From: Phycisphaerae bacterium
Lineage (GTDB): Bacteria > Planctomycetota > Phycisphaerae > Sedimentisphaerales > Anaerobacaceae
Reading direction: 5' to 3'
NCBI GenBank assembly: GCA_030602845.1
Contig: JAUVYZ010000122.1
Coordinates: forward strand, 1-6,351
Length of the DNA: 6,351 nucleotides
Each line of letters opens with the position of its first letter. The stretch's first letter is position 1. The notes below the pieces were generated by a model. It searched no databases. It saw nothing but the letters and a program-made list of their open reading frames with translations, and was not told the origin of the DNA. Position numbers and translations under genes: made by a program. Of the stretch, positions 1-6,136 are shown piece by piece.

Positions 1-11
1 ATGTTCTTTTT

Positions 12-16
12 CTCCT
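12..16 (-). promoter_or_regulatory. Probable Shine-Dalgarno of a further gene starting at the left edge
   Basis: AGGAG on the minus strand followed by nine bases and then A (position 2) and T (position 1). If the base just outside is G on the minus strand, an ATG results with the same 9-nt spacing as sulfatase A. The leading 57 nt hold no terminator hairpin, so the operon probably continues. Confidence 0.5.
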
Positions 17-57
17 ATTCACGTTCCCCTTTGTTTTAGCCGAACTTCACCGCATCC

Positions 58-1707
58 CTAAGGCCCCACGATTTTGTGGACCTCGCCGCTCGGCTTGTAG
101 CCGATGCGAATGGCCCTCGTCCAAAGTTCGGTACCGCCGGCCAGCCTGACCGGCTCCGTGTAAAGCAGCCAGCGACCACTACTCCCAAGTCGATACCCGA
201 TCGACGCCCCTTCCGTGGCGCACGTAATTCGCACAGTTACTTCGCTGTCTGAGGCAGTGGTCGTCTCGATGGCAGGCGCAGCCGTAACAGGCTGCTTTCG
301 CCCGGGCCACATCCGCTCGATAAGCTCATCTTCCGGGATGCCGCCAAGATCGCCCGTCTTTTTTATCCACCCATCCAGAACACCCCGCATCCGCTCGATC
401 ACCTCTCGATGTGCGGGCGACTCGGCCAGGTTGTTTATCTCGTGCGGGTCGCTAACAACGTCATAAAGCTCCTCGGACGGTTTGGTCTCTCGGAAGAATA
501 GTCTCTGCGGCCCCGTAAGTTTGCCCTCGGCGTTGAGCCTGCGCCACTCCTTCATAATCGGCATCTTGTCGCGGTAAGGAATGGGCTGGGCGTAAGGCTT
601 TTCCGGCATGAAATTGCGAATGTATTTATACCGCCTGTCACGAACGCATCGAATATGATCGTCGCTCTTTGCGTCCATACGTTCTCGCCCGGCAAAAATG
701 TACTTTCTCGTCTTACCCTTCTGCTCACCCAGAAAAGCTCTGCCCTGCATATACGCCGGAATTGCCGCGCCGGCGATGCTCAGAACCGTAGGGGCAAAGT
801 CCACACAACTGACTAAGTCCTCACAGACCTCGCCGCCTTTGATCCGGCCCGGCCAGCGAATAATCAGCGGCACGTGGATCCCCGAATCGTAAACCCAGCG
901 CTTGTGCCGCGGCAGTCCCCGGCCATGGTCGCCCCAGAAAAACACCACCGTCTTCTCAGCCAGTCCGTCGTCCTCGAGCTGCCGAAGAATCTCCCCCGCC
1001 TGCTGGTCCATTTTGGTCACATTGTCGTAATACCGCGCGAGGTTCTCCCGAACCACCGGCGTATCGGGCCAATACAGAGGCAGCACCGCCTTGCCCGGAT
1101 CGTGAATTAGCTTCTCACCCTTCTTGGGCCAGCTTCGGCTCTCGTGCGAGACTGTCAGATTGATGACGCTGAAAAATGCCGAGCCTTCAGGCCGGTTGCG
1201 CCAGTGGGCCCTCTTACTGCTCTCGTCCCACGCAGTGAACGGCGGAGCAAACTGGTAGTCGGTCTTTGAATTATTTGTGCAATAGTAACCCGATGCGCGA
1301 AGATACTCCGTAAAGCACTTGACCTGCGGTGGAGGAACAGCCTCGTAGCCCTTCAATGATGTTCGCATGTGCATGGTCCCGATCGTACTCGGGTACATCC
1401 CCGTGATAACCGAAGACCGCGTCGGGGCACAAACGGGATATACAACAAAAGCGTTGCTGTAACGCCTCCCCTGCCGTGCCAGTTGGTCGAGATTGGGCGT
1501 ATCGGCATAATCATCGCCGTAACACCCCAAATCGCAACTGGTATCCTCACAACTGATCCAGAGGATATTCAGCCGTCGTCCCCGATTCTTCCCGGCCCCG
1601 CCCGAAATTAGTCCAGAGGCGTTCACGCAGCCCTGCATTGCCGCCGCCACCGCACCCATACCCAGCGTTTTCAAAAAATCACGACGACTTTTTCCGAATG
1701 TCCTCAT
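58..1707 (-). CDS. Tat-exported, putative lipoprotein sulfatase (S1 family, heparan N-sulfatase-like) with C-terminal chitobiase-C-like domain; 'sulfatase C'
   Basis: A 549-residue type I sulfatase that should hydrolyse sulfate esters or sulfamates on a glycan at the cell envelope. The leader has RRDFLK at residues 8-13, a hydrophobic stretch and MQGC with Cys27 as candidate lipidation site. The nucleophile is Cys93 in CAPTR (93-97), the C-x-P-x-R signature for formylglycine conversion. Metal-site candidates are Glu54-Asp55 (ED where most sulfatases have DD) and Asp260-His261 (WGDHG). The usual GKWHLG motif is replaced by NNSKTDYQF (145-153), with Lys148 the likely catalytic lysine, and His188 is a probable active-site histidine. 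These features recall N-sulfoglucosamine sulfohydrolase-like planctomycete sulfatases, but substrate is inferred. Residues about 476-549 form a beta-rich tail ending in an RAIRIGYKPSGEV-type motif typical of chitobiase C-terminal domains. An in-frame ATG at 1755 would add 16 residues, but ATG 1707 sits 8 nt after AGGAGG and places the Tat motif correctly. It lies 58 nt after sulfatase B. Confidence 0.93.
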   Translation of the reverse strand: MRTFGKSRRDFLKTLGMGAVAAAMQGCVNASGLISGGAGKNRGRRLNILWISCEDTSCDLGCYGDDYADTPNLDQLARQGRRYSNAFVVYPVCAPTRSSVITGMYPSTIGTMHMRTSLKGYEAVPPPQVKCFTEYLRASGYYCTNNSKTDYQFAPPFTAWDESSKRAHWRNRPEGSAFFSVINLTVSHESRSWPKKGEKLIHDPGKAVLPLYWPDTPVVRENLARYYDNVTKMDQQAGEILRQLEDDGLAEKTVVFFWGDHGRGLPRHKRWVYDSGIHVPLIIRWPGRIKGGEVCEDLVSCVDFAPTVLSIAGAAIPAYMQGRAFLGEQKGKTRKYIFAGRERMDAKSDDHIRCVRDRRYKYIRNFMPEKPYAQPIPYRDKMPIMKEWRRLNAEGKLTGPQRLFFRETKPSEELYDVVSDPHEINNLAESPAHREVIERMRGVLDGWIKKTGDLGGIPEDELIERMWPGRKQPVTAAPAIETTTASDSEVTVRITCATEGASIGYRLGSSGRWLLYTEPVRLAGGTELWTRAIRIGYKPSGEVHKIVGP

Positions 1708-1715
1708 ATATGTTT

Positions 1716-1721
1716 CCTCCT
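1716..1721 (-). promoter_or_regulatory. Shine-Dalgarno of sulfatase C
   Basis: AGGAGG on the minus strand, 8 nt before ATG 1707. It decides the start: the in-frame ATG at 1755 has no comparable site and would bury the Tat motif deeper in the protein. Confidence 0.85.
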
Positions 1722-1742
1722 GCTTTCGTTTCCTGTTATCAT

Positions 1743-1764
1743 CCGGCCAAACCAAGTTTACCGG
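1743..1764. other. Small imperfect hairpin between sulfatases B and C
   Basis: CCGG (1743-1746) pairs with CCGG (1761-1764) and AAAC (1749-1752) with GTTT (1756-1759) around a 3-nt loop, with an unpaired CC opposite A. It lies immediately after the sulfatase B stop. There is no T-tract on the minus strand, so it is not a terminator for this operon; it could slow 3'-end decay or be chance. Confidence 0.3.
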
Positions 1765-1765
1765 T

Positions 1766-3133
1766 TTATGATTTTTTCCTTTCTGAAGCCCTTCCTGGTG
1801 GTCGAGTGTTTGCCTTCAATTCGCGGTCAAAGTCCTCCATTATATCCGTCAAACGCTTAACGATTTCAGGATGCTCATCCGCCACATTGTGTTTTTCGCT
1901 GATATCGGTTTTCAGGTCGTACAGCTCGGTTTTCTTCCTGCGGCACAGTTTCCAACTGCCGCTGCGGACGGCTTCGAGTTTGTTGCCTCTGTAGTAGAAA
2001 AACGCTTTATGCGGCGACTTTGCCCCCGGCTTGCCGGACATCAAGGGCCAGATGTCCCTGCCGTCAATCACACGGTCGGAAGCCAATCTGGCCCCGGCCA
2101 ATCGAGCAAGTGTCGGCAGAAAATCAATAGTCGAACACACCTCACGGCAAAACGCCCCAGCCGGAATCTTGCCCGGCCAGCGTGCAATACATGGCTCCCG
2201 CATGCCACCCTCGTACGTTGAGAATTTACCATCACGTAGCGGCAAAGCCGACCCACCATTCTTGCGCTTACTCAACCACGGGCCGTTATCTGAGGTAAAA
2301 AACACCAATGTCTTTTCATCAATGTTCAGCTCTTTCAACGTCTTGAGAATCTCGCCCACGCTCCAGTCAATCTCCTCTATCACGTCGCCATACAAGCCAC
2401 GTTTGCTTTTCCCCTTAAATTTTTCCGACACGAACAGCGGGACGTGCGGCATCGTGTGCGGCAGATAAAGCAAGAAGGGTCGGTCTTTATTTTCGGCGAT
2501 GAACTTTATGGACTCCTTGGTGTATCGCAGGGTCAGAGTTGCCTGGTTGGCCGGGTGCTCAATGATATCTTCATTTCGCATAAGCGGAGGCCCGCTCTTG
2601 TCGCCGCGCTTGATTCGCATGTCATTGCTGTAAGGGATGCCGTAGTAGGAATCGAATCCCTGTCGCATCGGTAGGAACTGCGGCAGATGACCCAGGTGCC
2701 ATTTGCCGACGCAGGCGGTGGCATAACCTTGAGTTTTTAGAATGTCAGCAATAGTGATTTCATCAGGATTTAAGCCTATGTTGTCCCTTGGAAATAACAC
2801 TTTTGTGATGCTTACGCGTGGCGGATAGCAGCCGGTCAGCAAGGCCGCCCGCGACGGCGAACAAACAGCGGAAGCCACATAGAAGTCCGTGAACTTCATA
2901 CCCTCGGCCGCCATACGGTCAAGATTTGGCGTTCTAATCAGTGGCGAGCCGAAACAGCCAATGTCCTGATAGCCCTGGTCGTCAGTGAAGATGATTATGA
3001 AATTCGGTTTGTCCATAGATGCCTTGGGCGGGATTTGCTGAGTTCCGCTCGCACATCCCGGCACGGCCAGCGATGCCGCACCAAGACCCACGGTTTTCAG
3101 AAAATCACGGCGAGTGTAACCAACTGTTTTCAT
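1766..3133 (-). CDS. Tat-exported, putative lipoprotein sulfatase (S1 family, arylsulfatase A/GalNAc-6-sulfatase-like); 'sulfatase B'
   Basis: A 455-residue type I sulfatase, a usual length for the family. The leader has RRDFLK at 8-13 and VPGC with Cys27, suggesting Tat export and lipid anchoring. Catalytic features in order: Asp51-Asp52 (metal), Cys91 in CSPSR (91-95, formylglycine precursor), Lys144 and His146 in GKWHLG (143-148), GIPYSNDM (165-172), a motif resembling arylsulfatase A, His226 and His230 in LPHTMPH, Asp282-Asn283 (metal), and Lys303 in GKFSTYEGGMREP. The end shows the common RSGSWKL and ELYDLKTD blocks, with a short basic tail. All expected catalytic positions are present, so it should be active. 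The likely substrate is a sulfated sugar of a polysaccharide, but the exact linkage cannot be told from sequence alone. ATG 3133 follows AGGAG with 8 nt spacing. The gene starts 17 nt after the stop of sulfatase A and is almost certainly co-transcribed with it. Confidence 0.95.
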   Translation of the reverse strand: MKTVGYTRRDFLKTVGLGAASLAVPGCASGTQQIPPKASMDKPNFIIIFTDDQGYQDIGCFGSPLIRTPNLDRMAAEGMKFTDFYVASAVCSPSRAALLTGCYPPRVSITKVLFPRDNIGLNPDEITIADILKTQGYATACVGKWHLGHLPQFLPMRQGFDSYYGIPYSNDMRIKRGDKSGPPLMRNEDIIEHPANQATLTLRYTKESIKFIAENKDRPFLLYLPHTMPHVPLFVSEKFKGKSKRGLYGDVIEEIDWSVGEILKTLKELNIDEKTLVFFTSDNGPWLSKRKNGGSALPLRDGKFSTYEGGMREPCIARWPGKIPAGAFCREVCSTIDFLPTLARLAGARLASDRVIDGRDIWPLMSGKPGAKSPHKAFFYYRGNKLEAVRSGSWKLCRRKKTELYDLKTDISEKHNVADEHPEIVKRLTDIMEDFDRELKANTRPPGRASERKKS

Positions 3134-3141
3134 GCCTGTCT

Positions 3142-3146
3142 CTCCT
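3142..3146 (-). promoter_or_regulatory. Shine-Dalgarno of sulfatase B
   Basis: AGGAG on the minus strand, 8 nt before ATG 3133, in the 17-nt gap after the stop of sulfatase A. Confidence 0.8.
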
Positions 3147-3150
3147 ACTT

Positions 3151-4572
3151 TTAGTTTACTTTTCTCATACTGTCTGGAACCTCAAGCCCAACATCCCTCC
3201 GCCATGCTGTTAGACGCTCTTGCAGTTCGGCGGTTTTTCCGGGCAGCTTCTCGGTCAGGTTGTTTTTCTCCGAGATATCGTCGGCGAGGTTATAAAGTTC
3301 GACCTCCCCCTTATCGAAGTACTCAATAAGCTTCCAGTTGTCCTGCCGTATCGCCCCCGACGACCGCCCGCCGAGAAAATGCGGTTTTTTGAGAGGATAG
3401 TGCCAGTACAGCATGTCACGCCGAGGTTTGGCCTTGGGGTTCTTCAGCAGCGGCACGATGGAAACGCCGTCAAGGTCCTGGCGCGCGTCCGCCCTCTGCC
3501 CCGCGAACTGCAGAAACGTCGGGTAGAAATCAACATTGCTGGTCGGCGTGTTGCACACACTGCCCGCTTTCACCACCCCCGGCCGGCGAATGATTAACGG
3601 CTCGCGGATGCCGCCCTCGTAAAGCGTGGACTTGCCCGCTCGAAGCGGAGCGTTAGAAGTTACACGGCTCTCACCGCCGTTGTCGCTTGTAAAGATTAGG
3701 ACCGTCTTTGACGCCAGCCCAAGTTCGTCGAGTTTCTGCATAATCATCCCCACACCTTCATCGATGCTTTCGAGCTGCGCAGCGAGGTGTGGGTTATTTC
3801 GCCGGGCACTGTTCCCTCTGCCGGCGCCGGGCTTTTTTTCATACCTGGCGACCAGCTCGGCCTTGCCCTGCAGTCTGGTATGGACGGCATAATGGCTCAG
3901 GTACAGAAAGAACGGCCCATCCTTGTGCCGCTCGATGAACTCCACCGCTTCGAGGTTGCACCGGTCAACTAAATACTCCCGGCCGGGCAGACGTTTCTTG
4001 ATTTGCTTGTTGAAGTGATAAGGATGGAAATAGCTCCCCCCGCCGATGCCGCGGTTTTCCGACATAATCGTTTCGTCGAAGCCGTGCACGTTGGGCCCGA
4101 ATTCCTTCACGCCGTGGTTGGCATAACCGGTAAGGTGCCACTTGCCGATGATACCCGTGGCGTAGCCGGCTCGCTTGAGCATCTCGGCGATGGTGATATG
4201 CTCGGTCGAAAGGTGGTTCGTGGCGTTTGGACGAAGGTAGTCGGTTATCCCCACTCTTGCCGGATATTGTCCCGTCATCAGCGCCGCCCGGTAAGGTGAG
4301 CAAACCGGCGCCGCTGCGTAAGCGTCGGTGAACTTCATACCCTCGCTCGTTAACTTGTCGAGATTCGGCGTCTCATTAAACTTATTGCCATAGCATCCCA
4401 GCTCAGCCCACCCTAAGTCATCGGCCAGGATGAAAATAATGTTCGGCTTGCTCTTTTTTGCTCTGCGCGAAATTCGCTCAGATGTGCTCGCGCAGCCCTG
4501 CATTGCCAGCGTCGCCGCACCCAGTCCCATCACTTTCAAAAAATCACGACGCGTGTTACGCAGTTTACCCAT
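3151..4572 (-). CDS. Tat-exported, putative lipoprotein sulfatase (S1 family, arylsulfatase); 'sulfatase A', overlaps tilS
   Basis: A 473-residue type I sulfatase. The leader has RRDFLK at 8-13 and MQGC with Cys27, implying Tat export and probable lipid anchoring. Catalytic features in order: Asp51-Asp52 (metal), Cys91 in CSPYR (91-95, formylglycine precursor), Lys144 and His146 in GKWHL (143-147), His227 and His231 in SHYAVH, Asp297-Asn298 in TSDNGGES (295-302), and Lys314 in RAGKSTLYEGGIREP. The block after this reads IIRRPG where many relatives have RWPG. The mature part is closer to sulfatase B than to C by eye, especially around EGMKFTD (77-83), yet the leader DNA is closer to that of C. 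Its ATG lies inside the end of tilS: ATGGGTAA carries both the start of this gene and the tilS stop, an 8-nt overlap that suggests translational coupling. AGGAG lies 9 nt upstream, within tilS. Substrate is undetermined; the motifs support only a sulfated glycan. Confidence 0.95.
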   Translation of the reverse strand: MGKLRNTRRDFLKVMGLGAATLAMQGCASTSERISRRAKKSKPNIIFILADDLGWAELGCYGNKFNETPNLDKLTSEGMKFTDAYAAAPVCSPYRAALMTGQYPARVGITDYLRPNATNHLSTEHITIAEMLKRAGYATGIIGKWHLTGYANHGVKEFGPNVHGFDETIMSENRGIGGGSYFHPYHFNKQIKKRLPGREYLVDRCNLEAVEFIERHKDGPFFLYLSHYAVHTRLQGKAELVARYEKKPGAGRGNSARRNNPHLAAQLESIDEGVGMIMQKLDELGLASKTVLIFTSDNGGESRVTSNAPLRAGKSTLYEGGIREPLIIRRPGVVKAGSVCNTPTSNVDFYPTFLQFAGQRADARQDLDGVSIVPLLKNPKAKPRRDMLYWHYPLKKPHFLGGRSSGAIRQDNWKLIEYFDKGEVELYNLADDISEKNNLTEKLPGKTAELQERLTAWRRDVGLEVPDSMRKVN

Positions 4573-6046
4573 GTTTATTTACTCCTGTTTTTATTCCTGT
4601 TTTCGTTTCGCTTATGTTGGCATCAGTTATTCGCAATTGAAGAACCTTTCGCGTCCCGTCGGTAATCCTGGCTTGCTCACTCATCCGAATCGGCCAGACC
4701 CAGATTATCTTTTCACTATCGGAAATGATAAGCACCTTCCGCCGTATCTCTTGTGGCACTCGTGCAGCGGTCAGGAATTTGCCCACCTTTTTTTCTCCCG
4801 CCGAACCCAGAGGCCAAAAGCGCTCCCCGCCTTCACGAAAACGAACCAATATCGGTAGCTTCACCTTATCAAAATCAAACCATTCAACAAATTGGTTTTT
4901 CCCCGCCTTGAACTTTTCAACATCACATTCTTTGCCCTCAAGAACAGATGCCTCTATCAAATAATTCTCAAAACCCGTTTGTCCCGGAACCTTCAATTCG
5001 ATACTATCGCTTGTTTGCCTTTTGGGCTGCTGACCTTTTTGCCGGCTAAAAATTACTTTTCCGTATTCAAAGCCAACCACAAACCCATCCGGCAATTCTA
5101 TTTTTTTGTTACTGACTTTTTGCTCTGCTAATTGCAATATTCTTTCGTAGTGTCGTTGTGTCAGGTCTCTCTCACCGCTGCCGATGGCACGCAAACTTCG
5201 TCGAACCAGTTCAACCTTTACCGGCTCCGGCTCCGGCAAAAACCTCTTCAAATTCAGTGCGACTCTTTCACCGCCGAAATCAGCCAGCTCCGGCCACATT
5301 TTCTCTGCACGGCCGCAAACCAACCTGTAAAACTTCCACGCCGAATCAGCCAGCTCGGATAATTGCTCCACGATGCAGCCGCAGCTGGCTTTTTGTAATG
5401 CCGGAAGCAGCCGATGACGAATAAAGTTTCGCCTGTAGGTACAATCAGCATTTGTATGGTCCTCACGCCATTTTAGATTTCGCTCTTCTAAATATTTGAG
5501 AATCTCATCTCGCCTGACGCACAGCAGCGGCCTTACAAAGCGAATATCGTCGGCGAAGGTTCGCACCGGCCAGATACCTCCAAGCCCCCGAAAGCCCGTC
5601 CCGCGAAGCAGTCGATGCACAACCGTCTCGGCATTGTCGTTTTTTTGATGTGCCGTCGCTATACGGCTGCAGTTGTTGGCCTTTGCAATTTCAAGCAGAC
5701 TCTCAATCCGCAGCTCCCGCGCAGCCGTCTCAATTGATAGTTTATTTCTACGCGCATACCCTCGCACGTCCAGCTGCTTTGTTGTTATGGCTAACTTTAG
5801 TTCGGCTGCCTGTGACGTAACAAAAGCTTCATCCAGCTCGGCATCAGTCCCTCTTAGCTGATGATTTATATGGGCACAAACAGTATCAGCACTTAAAACC
5901 TTCTCACTCTTCAGCGCCCCCATTGCATACATAAGCGCGGTCGAATCGGCCCCGCCGGAAACAGCTAACAAAATTCTATCCGCCGAATCAAAAAGTCCAT
6001 TCGCCTTGATAAAACCGGCTATCTTGCTCTCAAATTCCAGCAGCAT
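4565..6046 (-). CDS. tilS: tRNA(Ile)-lysidine synthase
   Basis: TilS is the cytoplasmic enzyme that attaches lysine to C34 of the CAU-anticodon tRNA(Ile) using ATP, making it read AUA; it is normally essential. The 493-residue protein has the N-type ATP pyrophosphatase P-loop SGGADS at 30-35, HINHQLRG (59-66), AHQKNDNAET (132-141), the LLRGTGFRGLGGI block (146-158), RPLL (172-175) and the WREDHTNAD...YRRNFIRHRLLP region (193-215). The C-terminal TilS domain is clear at about 400-472, with FREGGERFWPLG (403-414) and KKVGKFL (419-425). In the 132-141 motif the usual first Asp of the DD pair is Asn136. About 20 residues after the C-terminal domain are low in complexity and coincide with the ribosome-binding region of the next gene. 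ATG 6046 is the only suitable start before the P-loop, but it has no Shine-Dalgarno and follows a terminator by 11 nt. The stop overlaps the start of sulfatase A. Confidence 0.96.
   Translation of the reverse strand: MLLEFESKIAGFIKANGLFDSADRILLAVSGGADSTALMYAMGALKSEKVLSADTVCAHINHQLRGTDAELDEAFVTSQAAELKLAITTKQLDVRGYARRNKLSIETAARELRIESLLEIAKANNCSRIATAHQKNDNAETVVHRLLRGTGFRGLGGIWPVRTFADDIRFVRPLLCVRRDEILKYLEERNLKWREDHTNADCTYRRNFIRHRLLPALQKASCGCIVEQLSELADSAWKFYRLVCGRAEKMWPELADFGGERVALNLKRFLPEPEPVKVELVRRSLRAIGSGERDLTQRHYERILQLAEQKVSNKKIELPDGFVVGFEYGKVIFSRQKGQQPKRQTSDSIELKVPGQTGFENYLIEASVLEGKECDVEKFKAGKNQFVEWFDFDKVKLPILVRFREGGERFWPLGSAGEKKVGKFLTAARVPQEIRRKVLIISDSEKIIWVWPIRMSEQARITDGTRKVLQLRITDANISETKTGIKTGVNKHG
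4581..4604 (-). repeat. Imperfect 12-nt tandem duplication in the tilS tail / sulfatase A leader
   Basis: Two adjacent 12-nt units (4581-4592 and 4593-4604) match at 10 of 12 positions and each contains ACAGGA on the minus strand. In the tilS frame they encode KTGI and KTGV. The unit next to the sulfatase A start carries its AGGAG; the other is a weaker copy. Confidence 0.6.
4582..4586 (-). promoter_or_regulatory. Shine-Dalgarno of sulfatase A, inside tilS
   Basis: AGGAG on the minus strand, 9 nt before ATG 4572. It is coding sequence of the tilS tail (codons ending ...TGVNKHG), so ribosomes finishing tilS pass over it, which fits coupled translation. Confidence 0.8.
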
Positions 6047-6057
6047 TTTTTATACAT

Positions 6058-6094
6058 AAAAAAACGGGCCTGACTCGTACCGAGGCCAGGCCCG
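6058..6094 (-). terminator. Rho-independent terminator after the partial gene, just before tilS
   Basis: An 8-bp GC-rich stem (6065-6072 with 6087-6094), a small internal loop at 6073 against 6085-6086, and a further 4-bp stem (6074-6077 with 6081-6084) closed by a 3-nt loop. On the minus strand it is followed directly by seven T residues (6064 to 6058), so it is directional and ends transcription coming from the partial gene. On the plus strand there is no T-tract. The tilS ATG begins 11 nt after the T-tract. Confidence 0.9.
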
Positions 6095-6136
6095 AAATTC
6101 CATCGTAAAAAACTCTACCTCGAACTTTTGTCAATG

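Noticed and set aside
1708..1755. A 16-residue N-terminal extension of sulfatase C from the in-frame ATG at 1755
   Set aside because: It lacks a Shine-Dalgarno, reads through the AGGAGG of the ATG at 1707, and moves the Tat motif away from the position shared by the other two leaders.
1743..1764. Hairpin between sulfatases B and C as a terminator splitting the operon
   Set aside because: The stem is short and interrupted and no T-tract follows on the minus strand.
2889..4345. An 18-base identical run shared by sulfatases B and A (2889-2906 and 4328-4345) as a DNA repeat
   Set aside because: It encodes the conserved EGMKFT family motif in both genes and the flanks diverge, so paralogy explains it.
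215..5861. Many plus-strand open frames of 60-145 codons and a few extra minus-strand ones
   Set aside because: All lie antisense to or out of frame within the sulfatases and tilS, have no recognisable domains, and their residue composition is that of shadow frames in GC-rich codons.
6022..6057. A 12-codon upstream ORF from ATG 6057 overlapping the tilS start out of frame
   Set aside because: It has no ribosome-binding site and lies directly after the terminator T-tract; nothing beyond the presence of ATG supports it.
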